A stretch of 64,000 nt of DNA from Methylotenera sp. (lineage in GTDB: Bacteria > Pseudomonadota > Gammaproteobacteria > Burkholderiales > Methylophilaceae). Below are positions 45,366 through 54,670 of this stretch, in pieces. Each line of letters starts with the position of its first letter. Position 1 is the stretch's first letter. Both the position numbers and the translations under genes were made by a program. The DNA lies in the NCBI GenBank assembly GCA_021732365.1, contig JAKFVD010000028.1, forward strand, positions 1 through 64,000. Reading direction: 5' to 3'. The notes below the pieces were generated by a model. That model saw only the letters and a list, made by a program, of their open reading frames with translations. It was not told the origin of the DNA and did not search any database.

Positions 45366-48122
45366 TTGAACGCAGTAGAAATTGAACAAGCTATAAGTGA
45401 CTTAGCCGAGCAGCCATTTGACGCTGTTAATTTCCCCTATGCGTTTTTAGAGGCGTTTGGCAATAAAGAAACCACTATCAAACGCCTGAAAAGCGGCAAT
45501 GAAAATAAATCGGATGTAGAAAATGGCGTGCTTCAGCGCAATAACATTCACATTGCTGTTTGTAGCGCTGGCGCGACAAGCGCCACTTTGGATAAGCTTC
45601 GCGCCAGCCCTGCGACTGAGAAAGCCAAAGCCAAATTTATTTTAGCTACTGATGGCGTTGATTTCGAGGCTGAAGATTTAAATACAGGTGAGACCGTTGC
45701 ATGTGCTTATGCAGATTTCCCCAACCATTTTGGTTTTTTTCTTGCACTGGCGGGCATTTCCACCGTCAAGCAAATTCGTGAAAGCTCGTTTGATATTCGG
45801 GCCACAAGTCGTTTAAATCGCTTATATGTGGAGCTGTTAAGAACAAACCCAGAGTGGGGCACTGCTGAACGTCGCCATGACATGAACCACTTTATGGCGA
45901 GGCTAATTTTTTGCTTTTTTGCTGAAGATACTGATATTTTTAACGGTAACGACCTCTTTACCGCAACCATAGAGCAAATGAGTGCAAAAGATGCTTCAGA
46001 CACGCATGAAGTGATTAGCGAAGTATTCCTCGCTATGAACACCAAAATTATAGACCGCGCCACAAGTAACATTAAGCGCTGGGCTGATGGCTTCCCTTAC
46101 GTAAACGGAGGTTTATTCTCGGACAGTACTGAAACGCCGCGCTTTACAAAAATTGCGCGTTCTTATTTGTTGCATGTCGGCAAATTAGATTGGACAAAAA
46201 TCAATCCCGATATTTTCGGCAGCATGATACAAGCGGTGGCAGATGACGAAGAGCGCGGCGCACTTGGTATGCATTACACCAGCGTACCCAATATCCTTAA
46301 AGTGCTAAATCCGCTATTTTTAGATGGTCTTAAAGCCGAGCTAGAAGCCGCTGGCGATAATCCGCGAAAATTACTCAATTTGCGCAAACGTATGGCGCGA
46401 ATTCGCGTGTTTGATCCCGCATGTGGTAGTGGTAATTTTTTAGTGATTGCCTACAAACAAATGCGTGAGATTGAGGCGGAGATTAACCAGCGACGTGGTG
46501 AATTACACCTCAAATCAGAAATCCCACTTACCAACTATCGTGGGATTGAACTCAGAGACTTTTCAGCAGAAATCGCTCGTTTGGCGCTGATTATTGCTGA
46601 GTATCAATGTGATGTAACCTATATTGGTCAGAAAGAAGCCTTGCAAGCCTTTTTGCCACTGGATTCACAAAACTGGATTACTTGTGGTAATGCGCTAAGG
46701 CTAGATTGGCTGACAATTTGCCCACCGACTGGTACAGGTGTGAAATTGTTGGGGGATGATTTGTTTAATACTCCACTAGACCAAGCGGAAATTGACTTTG
46801 AAAATGAAGGTGGTGAGACTTACATTTGTGGCAATCCCCCATATATCGGAGATAAGAAACAATCTAATGAACAACGGGCTGACTTGTATAACCTGTTTGG
46901 CCATCGTTGCAATCAATGGAGATCGCTAGACTATATATCAGGTTGGTTCATAAAGGCGAGCGATTACTCCCAGAAATCCAAATCTGCAAGCGCTTTTGTA
47001 TCTACTAACAGCATAAGTCAGGGGCAGCAAGTTTCGATTTTATGGCCACTAATATTTGCTGCAGGTAGATCTATTTGTTTTGCTTACACAAGTTTCAAGT
47101 GGGCAAATTTGGCTAGTAACAATGCTGGTGTTACTGTTGTGATTATAGGGTTGGCAGATAACGCTGTAAAAAATAAGAAAATTTTTCAAGAAAGTGCAGA
47201 TGGTCAGATTTCCGTTAGACATTGCGAAAATATAAATGCATATCTGCTTGCTGGGGAAAATATAGAAATTGTCAAATCGAAGCGGCCAATATCTTGCGTA
47301 TCTGCAATGACTTTAGGTAACGTACCCTACGATGGTGGTCATCTATTAATCGAGTCTAGCGATATTAATAAGCTAGGATTAAGTCGGTACCAAAGGAATA
47401 AATTCGTCAGGAGATTTTACGGTTCAGCCGAATTCATTCGCGGTATAAATCGCTACTGTCTATGGATAGAGGATGGCACCGTTGAGGAGGCACTAAGTAT
47501 CCCAACAATCGCACAACGTGTGAATGGTGTGAGGGAAATGCGCTTAGCATCTACGGATGCTGGGACAAATGCGTTAGCCGCTAGACCACATCAAATGCGC
47601 GAGATGAATATAGGTCGAGAACAAGCGATCGTTATACCGAGAGTAAGCTCTGAAAATAGACCCTACTTACCTGTTGGATTAACAGACAAAAATACAGTTA
47701 TTGGTGATAAAAACTATGTAATTTATGACGGCTCACTTTGGAACATGGCACTTATCGCGTCACGTTTACACTGGGTGTGGATAGGTACAGTTTGCGTTCG
47801 GTTAAGAACAGATTTTTCCTATGGAAGCACACTAGGCTGGAACACATTCCCCGTCCCTAAACTCACCGAAAAAAACAAACAAGACCTCACCCGTTGCGCT
47901 GAGGATATTCTGTTGGCAAGAGAAGCGCATTTCCCCGCCACCATTGCGGATTTATACGACCCTGAAAAAATGCCCGAAAACCTCCGTCGCGCGCACGAGC
48001 GCAACGACGAGGTGCTAGAACGCATCTACATTGGTCGCCGCTTTAAAAACGACACAGAGCGGCTAGAAAAACTGTTTGAGCTTTATACACAAATGACCAG
48101 CCAAAATAAAAAGGGCGAATAA
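45366..48122 (+). CDS. Large DNA adenine methyltransferase (MmeI/type IIG-like)
   Basis: A 918-residue class I SAM-dependent DNA methyltransferase. The N-terminal part (1-250) resembles the helical and spacer parts of MmeI-like enzymes. Motif I FDPACGSGNFL is near 348-358 and the catalytic motif IV NPPY near 489, which points to N6-adenine methylation. The C-terminal region (about 650-900) is probably the target-recognition domain. No clear nuclease motif seen. Start is TTG at 45366, chosen because MNAVEIEQAI is the usual beginning; an ATG at 45353 is out of frame. The helicase gene follows after 2 bp. Confidence 0.85.
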   Translation: MNAVEIEQAISDLAEQPFDAVNFPYAFLEAFGNKETTIKRLKSGNENKSDVENGVLQRNNIHIAVCSAGATSATLDKLRASPATEKAKAKFILATDGVDFEAEDLNTGETVACAYADFPNHFGFFLALAGISTVKQIRESSFDIRATSRLNRLYVELLRTNPEWGTAERRHDMNHFMARLIFCFFAEDTDIFNGNDLFTATIEQMSAKDASDTHEVISEVFLAMNTKIIDRATSNIKRWADGFPYVNGGLFSDSTETPRFTKIARSYLLHVGKLDWTKINPDIFGSMIQAVADDEERGALGMHYTSVPNILKVLNPLFLDGLKAELEAAGDNPRKLLNLRKRMARIRVFDPACGSGNFLVIAYKQMREIEAEINQRRGELHLKSEIPLTNYRGIELRDFSAEIARLALIIAEYQCDVTYIGQKEALQAFLPLDSQNWITCGNALRLDWLTICPPTGTGVKLLGDDLFNTPLDQAEIDFENEGGETYICGNPPYIGDKKQSNEQRADLYNLFGHRCNQWRSLDYISGWFIKASDYSQKSKSASAFVSTNSISQGQQVSILWPLIFAAGRSICFAYTSFKWANLASNNAGVTVVIIGLADNAVKNKKIFQESADGQISVRHCENINAYLLAGENIEIVKSKRPISCVSAMTLGNVPYDGGHLLIESSDINKLGLSRYQRNKFVRRFYGSAEFIRGINRYCLWIEDGTVEEALSIPTIAQRVNGVREMRLASTDAGTNALAARPHQMREMNIGREQAIVIPRVSSENRPYLPVGLTDKNTVIGDKNYVIYDGSLWNMALIASRLHWVWIGTVCVRLRTDFSYGSTLGWNTFPVPKLTEKNKQDLTRCAEDILLAREAHFPATIADLYDPEKMPENLRRAHERNDEVLERIYIGRRFKNDTERLEKLFELYTQMTSQNKKGE

Positions 48123-48124
48123 AA

Positions 48125-50185
48125 ATGACTGATATTAAATCTATCCCATCTGTTTCAGTAAGCTACGCCTCAAACGGCAGCTCTACTAAAGCCAATGAGC
48201 TTGGTATGCGCGTGATGCAAGAGCGTGCTTATGAAAAGCGTGGTGAACAATACTTACTCATTAAATCCCCGCCAGCCTCTGGTAAGAGCCGTGCTTTGAT
48301 GTTTATTGCTTTGGATAAACTGAATAACCAAGGCATTAAAAAAGCGATTATCGTGGTGCCTGAAAAATCCATCGGTGCTAGCTTTAATGATGAACCATTA
48401 ACTCAATACGGCTTTTATTGGGATTGGCAGGTAGTGCCTAAATGGAACCTGTGCAACGCTCCAGGTGAAGATGGCGGCAAGGTTAATTCAGTCAAATCAT
48501 TTTTAGAGAGTGATGATCGCATTTTGGTCTGCACTCATGCAACGATTCGGTTTGCAGTTGATAAATTTGGTATTCAAGTATTTGATGATTGTTTACTTGC
48601 GGTGGATGAGTTTCACCATGTAAGTGCAAACCCAGACAACAAGCTTGGCATACACCTTGGCAGCTTTATCGCCAGAGACAAAATACACATTGTGGCCATG
48701 ACTGGCTCTTATTTCCGAGGTGATGCTGAAGCGGTTTTATCGCCCCAAGATGAGGCGAAATTTGAAACGGTGACTTACACCTATTATGAGCAACTGAATG
48801 GATATGAGTACCTTAAAACGTTGGATATTGGCTATTACTTTTATTCAGGTTCTTATATTGATGAAATTACAGATGTATTAGATACCAATCTAAAAACAAT
48901 TATTCATATCCCTAATGTGAATTCGCGTGAAAGTACGCAGCGTGGCAAAACTACAGAGGTAAGTGAGATTTTAGGCGTAATGGGTGAGTGGAAAGGCAAA
49001 GACCCCACCACAGGTTTTGATATTGTCGTGACAGCCGATGGACGCACTTTAAAAGTGGCTGATTTGGTAGATGATGGCCCAGAACGCCACTCTAAAGTGC
49101 TGACTGCGCTTAAAGACCCGACAAAAAAAAATAATCGTGACCATGTGGATGTGATTATTGCGCTTGGCATGGCTAAAGAAGGCTTCGACTGGATTTGGTG
49201 CGAACATGCGCTCACGATTGGTTATCGTTCTAGCCTTACTGAAATTATCCAAATTATTGGCCGTGCCACACGTGATGCAAAAGGTAAAACACGCTCAAAA
49301 TTCACCAACTTAATTGCTGAGCCAGATGCATCAGAAGAGAAAGTCACTGATGCAGTGAATGACACCTTAAAGGCGATTGCCGCCAGCTTATTAATGGAGC
49401 AAGTGCTGACGCCTAAATTCAACTTCACGCCTAAAAATCCACAAGCCGCCCCAATGGAAGGCTTCGATTATGGTGAAAACGGATACAACCCAAATGGCAA
49501 CAATGTAGGTTTTAATGAAGAGACTGGCCAATTTCACATTGAGGTGAAAGGGCTGATAGAGCCTAAAAGTAAAGATGCAAAGCGTATTTGCCAAGAAGAC
49601 TTGAACGAAGTGATTACTGCATTCGTGCAAGATAAAACAGCCATAGAGCGTGGTTTGTTCGATGAAGAAATGGTGCCTGAAGAGCTTACACAGGTAAAAA
49701 TGGGCAAGATAGTAAGAGATAAGTACCCAGAGTTAGATGCTGAAGATCAAGAGGCTGTTCGACAACATGCGATTGCCGCGCTGAATATGACTCAGCAAGC
49801 AAAGAAAATAATGAATGAGGGTATTAGTGATAATGGCGAACGTGCTGGCAGCACAGCGTTTATTCAAGGTGTTAGAAAATATGCAATGGATGTGCGTGAT
49901 TTGGATATTGATTTGATTGATCACATCAACCCATTTAGTGAGGCTTATGCAATCTTGGCCAAAGCTATGAATGAAGAAAGCTTGAGACAAGTGCAAGCGA
50001 TTATTTCTGGTAAAAAAGTGAGCATGTCGATGGAAGATGCGCGCGATCTTGCAAAACGTGCTTTACAGTTTAAGAATGAGCGTGGCCGCTTGCCTTCACT
50101 GACTTCAGCTGACCCTTGGGAAAAGAAAATGGCCGAAGGCGTGTCTTTCCTTGCGCGTATGAAAGCCGAGGCCGCAAATGGCTAA
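48125..50185 (+). CDS. SF2 helicase of the methyltransferase module
   Basis: A 686-residue DEAD/DEAH-type helicase. Walker A SPPASGKSR is near residues 48-56, motif II DEFH near 160, motif III MTGSY, and motif VI QIIGRATRD near 375. The C-terminal third has no clear family but ends with RGRLPSLTSADPWEKKMAEG, resembling a helicase-associated module. It probably translocates on DNA for the linked nuclease. Overlaps the nuclease gene by 8 bp. Confidence 0.82.
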   Translation: MTDIKSIPSVSVSYASNGSSTKANELGMRVMQERAYEKRGEQYLLIKSPPASGKSRALMFIALDKLNNQGIKKAIIVVPEKSIGASFNDEPLTQYGFYWDWQVVPKWNLCNAPGEDGGKVNSVKSFLESDDRILVCTHATIRFAVDKFGIQVFDDCLLAVDEFHHVSANPDNKLGIHLGSFIARDKIHIVAMTGSYFRGDAEAVLSPQDEAKFETVTYTYYEQLNGYEYLKTLDIGYYFYSGSYIDEITDVLDTNLKTIIHIPNVNSRESTQRGKTTEVSEILGVMGEWKGKDPTTGFDIVVTADGRTLKVADLVDDGPERHSKVLTALKDPTKKNNRDHVDVIIALGMAKEGFDWIWCEHALTIGYRSSLTEIIQIIGRATRDAKGKTRSKFTNLIAEPDASEEKVTDAVNDTLKAIAASLLMEQVLTPKFNFTPKNPQAAPMEGFDYGENGYNPNGNNVGFNEETGQFHIEVKGLIEPKSKDAKRICQEDLNEVITAFVQDKTAIERGLFDEEMVPEELTQVKMGKIVRDKYPELDAEDQEAVRQHAIAALNMTQQAKKIMNEGISDNGERAGSTAFIQGVRKYAMDVRDLDIDLIDHINPFSEAYAILAKAMNEESLRQVQAIISGKKVSMSMEDARDLAKRALQFKNERGRLPSLTSADPWEKKMAEGVSFLARMKAEAANG

Positions 50186-51371
50186 AGCGCAGTTTACTGA
50201 TGAAGATGATGAGCTTCTTGCAGAGCTTGGCGTTGAGGTTGAATCAAAAGCCACGAGTAGTCGTACTCCACGCGAAGAACGTATTATTGCTGGTTTTGAG
50301 GAAATTGAGCGCTTTGTAGAAGCGCATGGCAGGTTGCCGCAACATGGCGAAGATAAAGACATTTTTGAACGTATTTATGCAGTGAGGTTAGATGCGATAC
50401 GCAAATCGACAGAATGCAAAGATGTATTGGCCAAGCTGGATAAAAAAGGATTACTGACAGACGAGACAAGCTTGGCTGCTAAATCCTTAGAAGCGCTAGA
50501 TGATGACGCTTTGCTTGCTGAATTAGGTGTGACATATAAAACTGAAAACGATATTACAACGCTAAAACACGTGAAATCAGTCGCTGAGAAAAAAGCTGCT
50601 GAAGAAATCGGTAGCCGCTCACTTTGTGAAGATTTTGATAAGTTCAAGCCTATGTTTGAGGCTGTTCAAAAGGATTTGATCGAACACAGAAGAAAAACAA
50701 TGCCATTCAGCAAAGATGGCAGTATTGAAGAAGGTAATTTCTTTATATTATCTGGCCAAAAAGCATATGTAGCATCTGTAGGAGATGAGTTTATAGGTAC
50801 TGATGGACGAAAAGAATATCGGTTAAGAGTTATTTTTGATAATGGTGTAGAAAGTAATCAACTCATGCGTTCTCTGCAAAAACGCTTGTGGGAAGATGAA
50901 GCAGGCAGGCGCATTAGTGAGGTAAGTTATGGGCCATTGTTTGATGACGTTGTTGAAGAGGAAGATATAGAAAGTGGCACTATTTACGTGCTAAGAAGTA
51001 AATCTGAACACCCAGAGATTAAACCACGCGCAAATTTACTGCATAAAATCGGCGTAACTGGTGGTAATGTGGCAACCCGCATTTACAATGCAAAATTAGA
51101 TCCAACTTTTTTAATGGCCGACGTTGAAATCGTTGCTACATATGATTTGTACAACATCAACCGAGTGAAGCTTGAAAATTTACTTCATCGCTTCTTTGAT
51201 TCTGCCAGACTAAATATTCAAATCAGTGATCGCTTTGGCAATCCAATAAATCCACGTGAATGGTTTTTAGTGCCGATATTTATAATTGATGAAGTCGTTG
51301 ATAAAATTAAAGATGGTAGTTTAAGTAAGTATCAATATGATGCTTACTCTGTAAAATTAATTGAGCATTAG
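50178..51371 (+). CDS. GIY-YIG (T5orf172-like) nuclease of the methyltransferase module
   Basis: A 397-residue protein. Residues about 30-80 (FVEAHGRLPQHGED) look like the same helicase-associated module found at the end of the helicase. The C-terminal part from about 270 (GTIYVLRSKSEHPEI, LLHKIGVTGGNVATRIYNAK, VKLENLLHRFF, REWFLVP) follows the GIY-YIG pattern of T5orf172-type proteins: the Y-V-L and IGVTG strands, an arginine, the later Glu of LEN. Likely the cutting subunit. It closes a tight three-gene operon. Confidence 0.78.
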   Translation: MAKAQFTDEDDELLAELGVEVESKATSSRTPREERIIAGFEEIERFVEAHGRLPQHGEDKDIFERIYAVRLDAIRKSTECKDVLAKLDKKGLLTDETSLAAKSLEALDDDALLAELGVTYKTENDITTLKHVKSVAEKKAAEEIGSRSLCEDFDKFKPMFEAVQKDLIEHRRKTMPFSKDGSIEEGNFFILSGQKAYVASVGDEFIGTDGRKEYRLRVIFDNGVESNQLMRSLQKRLWEDEAGRRISEVSYGPLFDDVVEEEDIESGTIYVLRSKSEHPEIKPRANLLHKIGVTGGNVATRIYNAKLDPTFLMADVEIVATYDLYNINRVKLENLLHRFFDSARLNIQISDRFGNPINPREWFLVPIFIIDEVVDKIKDGSLSKYQYDAYSVKLIEH

Positions 51372-51466
51372 CGTTCTTAAGTAGCTCTGGCCGAATAAAT
51401 TAATTGCCAGATCAGATTGAGACTAGTTCATATTAAAACCACTGGTTTTATGTTTCTAGTTTGTGC

Positions 51467-52780
51467 TTAAATATTTTCACTAATTGGTACGTCAATCAAA
51501 TCGCGTGCTACACAAACACCATCTTTGATAACATACGCCTCAACAAAATGTTCACCGTGGAAAGTTGTCTTTTCGATACGCTCATTTTTTCCTTCATCTA
51601 ATACAATATTACCTCTAATCATCTTGCGCCGTTCTGCTTCAGCGCCAACATTTCTAACCTTCCATAAGAGGGTGTAGGGTGCTGGGACATCAGACGATTC
51701 AACAAAAAATCTTAAGCCTCGTCCAACTGGTAACCATATAAATACCTTTGATAGTGCACGGAGGTGGCCGGTATGCTGGCCATTCGTAGTAACCTCACTG
51801 TTAATCTCAAGGTCAAACTGAATATCAATTGGAAATTGATCTTCAATGAATTGCTCTGTCGTGTATCTATCACTGACAGCTTCATTTATGACTGCTGCTT
51901 TTTCAAGTTTGACGACTTCGATTGGGAATGAGCGTCCGAACACATCCCGCCAAATCTTAGCTTTTTTCTTTTCAGTGCCAGCATCTAGCGCTTCTTGGCA
52001 TTTTACTGCCGCCTTCTTTGCCTTGGATTGAAACTTGCCTTTGTTGTTGACACGTTGGCCACTACCGGGCGCTAGCCAAAATTCTTGATGTTCGAGGTTG
52101 CCGGTATAGCTAAACAGTGAGACGAAAAGCTGATCATAACTGCCATAGGACACTGCATCATACTCATCAGTCTGTCCAAAAAAGTTATAGACTAAAGTAT
52201 CGATGAGCATGCCGCTTATATTCACACCGTTAAAATTTTTCCATGCTCGAATCATCTTGCATACATGCTTGAGGTTCCTATTTGTTTCTTTATTTCTTTG
52301 GTTGACCGCATCGATCTCTTGTATGGGCTTACATATTTTCCACGTACCACCATTATGAGTGTCGCCAAAACGGTAGCCATCCGCAGCTGCATCCCAAAAA
52401 GCTGGCAGTACTTCTACCCTGAATTTTCCGAACTCGATACTAACTACCTGTCCATCACCTTTGATAGTGGTATTGGGATATCGGGTTAAAAGAGAGTTAC
52501 GTACAGCTTGTAATAGCTGCGATGGGCCATTATTGGTATAAGTTTTGTATTTTTCGTAAGTTGACCAAGGTAACTCAAACACCATATCAAGGTCGCTGAC
52601 ACCATGAACAGCTGTATTCCTTCCATAGGAACCTACTTGGCGGCGATGAGTTAAGTCTGACTCAATATCCCAGAAATCTAGGTTAAGCCGTTTAGTAATT
52701 CCAGCATATGAAGTAGAAATATCAGTTGCATTTTGTACGGCAATATTATCTCGAAACTGTTTAAATAGTGGCGCGCTCAT
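51467..52780 (-). CDS. CD-NTase (SMODS-AGS_C) of a CBASS system
   Basis: A 437-residue cyclic-oligonucleotide synthase. G50-S51 in QVGSYGRNT, the metal-binding pair D63 and D65 in SDLDMVFE, and E123 in FRVEVLPAF form the nucleotidyltransferase site. The C-terminal portion from about 300 (FDLEINSEVTTNGQ to FHGEHFVEAYVI) looks like the AGS_C sensor domain. On sensing phage it should make a cyclic nucleotide that triggers the neighbour effector. It follows the effector gene by 9 bp. Confidence 0.85.
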   Translation of the reverse strand: MSAPLFKQFRDNIAVQNATDISTSYAGITKRLNLDFWDIESDLTHRRQVGSYGRNTAVHGVSDLDMVFELPWSTYEKYKTYTNNGPSQLLQAVRNSLLTRYPNTTIKGDGQVVSIEFGKFRVEVLPAFWDAAADGYRFGDTHNGGTWKICKPIQEIDAVNQRNKETNRNLKHVCKMIRAWKNFNGVNISGMLIDTLVYNFFGQTDEYDAVSYGSYDQLFVSLFSYTGNLEHQEFWLAPGSGQRVNNKGKFQSKAKKAAVKCQEALDAGTEKKKAKIWRDVFGRSFPIEVVKLEKAAVINEAVSDRYTTEQFIEDQFPIDIQFDLEINSEVTTNGQHTGHLRALSKVFIWLPVGRGLRFFVESSDVPAPYTLLWKVRNVGAEAERRKMIRGNIVLDEGKNERIEKTTFHGEHFVEAYVIKDGVCVARDLIDVPISENI

Positions 52781-52789
52781 CTCTAACCT

Positions 52790-53392
52790 TTAGCAGAAGT
52801 GAATTAAATTAATCAAAAGCAAGGTAGCTTTGTAAGTTAGCCCTACAACTATTAAAAAAATAATAATTGTGAAGCTCAGTGGCCACTTATCTCTTAAAAG
52901 GCTGAAATTCAGTTGCTCGTTCATCCATTCTGTTTGGGACTGCCAGAAAAATTTGTAATGAGCGTACCAATCACTTAAAAATATTTGCTTGTTAATACGT
53001 AAGTTCAAGACTTCATGTTGAATACGTTTTACGTCTTCAGTGTATTGGGTCAGGTCATCACCTGTATTTGTTGATTTAACGGTTTGGTACAGAATTCTCA
53101 ATTCATGAAACTTACCAGTCAGGGCGCTTCCAGCAACCTGGTATTTATCTTTTGCATCTGTATAAAAACTGATGAATAGAGATGCGATACCAATTACGAC
53201 AAATGCTGCCGAAATAGTGTTTTGTGCCAAATCAGGTATTAGTAATGCATATATACCTACAACTAGCGAAATAAAACCAATCCAGCCAGGGGTTTTCTCG
53301 ACCATATCATATGTGGCTAAGTGTTTTTTAGCCCCATAGCCAATGTTATATCCACTCTCAGCAATCAGTTTTAAGAGGTTGTCTTTAGTCAT
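52790..53392 (-). CDS. SLATT-type transmembrane effector of CBASS
   Basis: A 200-residue protein with an N-terminal helical part, a pair of transmembrane segments at about 36-53 and 58-76, a long soluble helical region and another hydrophobic stretch at about 172-195. SLATT-domain proteins are 2TM effectors next to SMODS cyclases and are thought to damage the membrane when activated. The order effector then cyclase without ancillary genes is a minimal type I-like CBASS. Confidence 0.75.
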   Translation of the reverse strand: MTKDNLLKLIAESGYNIGYGAKKHLATYDMVEKTPGWIGFISLVVGIYALLIPDLAQNTISAAFVVIGIASLFISFYTDAKDKYQVAGSALTGKFHELRILYQTVKSTNTGDDLTQYTEDVKRIQHEVLNLRINKQIFLSDWYAHYKFFWQSQTEWMNEQLNFSLLRDKWPLSFTIIIFLIVVGLTYKATLLLINLIHFC

Positions 53393-53529
53393 CGTTTTTA
53401 CTTTCTCAAGATTTAATTTTGTAAAAAATTACCAATAGGGCTTCACAAAGCATATCAAACATGAGAAAATAAATCTAGTCCAATTTATTAAAAAATAAAT
53501 ATGATTATTATCAATTACTTAAATATATT

Positions 53530-54666
53530 ATGGGCGATATGAAAGAAATTAAAGATGATTTAGTCCAGCTAATCAGACTGGCATTGGCAGAGCAAACAGA
53601 CGATGTAAGATTGTTTGTTGCTAGACTTGTTCGAAAATATCGCGATGGTGATCCTGAGCTTGTAGAGCAGATAAGTCTTTATCTTAAATCTAAACCGACT
53701 AGGAAAAGTACAGCGTTACGAAAGGCCACAATACCGTCCAAAGAGGCAGTATTTCCTAGAGATGATGAATCTCGCTTGTCTTTGCTCAAAGCATTTAAAG
53801 ACAAGCCTGACGATGTACATCCGCTGCTCTCGAATGAGTTAGAAGACACTCTGGGACAGTTAATTCAAGAGCGGAAACAAGTCGCAAAATTAGCATCTCT
53901 AGGGCTTGATCCCACTCGATCCGCTATATTTGTAGGTAAGCCAGGTGTCGGCAAGACGCTGACTTCAAGGTGGCTTGCCGCACAATTAAATTTACCACTG
54001 TACGTGCTTGATCTTACTGCAGTCATGAGCAGTCTACTGGGACGTAGCGGGAGCAATATAAGAGCTGCATTAGACTTTGCTAAAAGTAGTCCTTGTATTT
54101 TGCTATTAGATGAAATTGACTCGATTGCCAAACGCAGAAGTGATGACTCTGATATCGGGGAGCTAAAAAGGCTCGTTACAGTGATATTGCAAGAGCTAGA
54201 TGAATGGCCGGCTGAAGGTTTACTTTTAGCTGCAACCAATCACCCCGAACTAATTGACCCTGCATTGTGGCGACGATTTGATCTTAAGGTGGAGTTTGGG
54301 CTGCCTGATAGAAAGTCAATCAAGGAAGCTATACAGCATTTCGCTGGGCAGGATTATGCTTTGCTTAGCCGTTGGGCAGATGTGCTTGCGTTTGCATTTG
54401 AAGGTGAGTCCTTCAGTGATATTGAACGCGCGATACAAAGATTTAGGCGTGCATTGGCTCTCGGAACAGACTCAGATGCGGATATGGTAGAGGATTTCAT
54501 AAAGACCCGTGCTATAAATCTAGATCGGCAGAAAAAAATTGAGTTTTCAGTATTGTTGGCTAAACAAACACGATTTTCTCAGCACGCTATTTCGGATATT
54601 ACTGGGGTAAGCAGGGACACAATTCGCAAGCATTTAAAGGATGATAAACCTGCAGAAAGGGACTAA
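53530..54666 (+). CDS. ietA: AAA+ ATPase of an IetAS-like pair
   Basis: A 378-residue AAA+ protein with Walker A GKPGVGKT near 136-143, Walker B ILLLDEID, sensor 1 (ATNHPELIDPALWRRFD, with arginine finger) and a C-terminal HTH-like tail (QHAISDITGVSRDTIRKHL). It is paired with a subtilisin-like protease gene, as in the ietA/ietS pair first known for plasmid incompatibility in Rhizobiaceae and later listed as an antiphage system. The ATPase probably controls the protease. Confidence 0.75.
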   Translation: MGDMKEIKDDLVQLIRLALAEQTDDVRLFVARLVRKYRDGDPELVEQISLYLKSKPTRKSTALRKATIPSKEAVFPRDDESRLSLLKAFKDKPDDVHPLLSNELEDTLGQLIQERKQVAKLASLGLDPTRSAIFVGKPGVGKTLTSRWLAAQLNLPLYVLDLTAVMSSLLGRSGSNIRAALDFAKSSPCILLLDEIDSIAKRRSDDSDIGELKRLVTVILQELDEWPAEGLLLAATNHPELIDPALWRRFDLKVEFGLPDRKSIKEAIQHFAGQDYALLSRWADVLAFAFEGESFSDIERAIQRFRRALALGTDSDADMVEDFIKTRAINLDRQKKIEFSVLLAKQTRFSQHAISDITGVSRDTIRKHLKDDKPAERD

Positions 54667-54670
54667 ACGA

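Noticed and set aside
51386..51411. Weak hairpin TCTGGC/GCCAGA between converging nuclease and CD-NTase genes
   Set aside because: Six pairs, long loop and no T-run; not enough to call a terminator.
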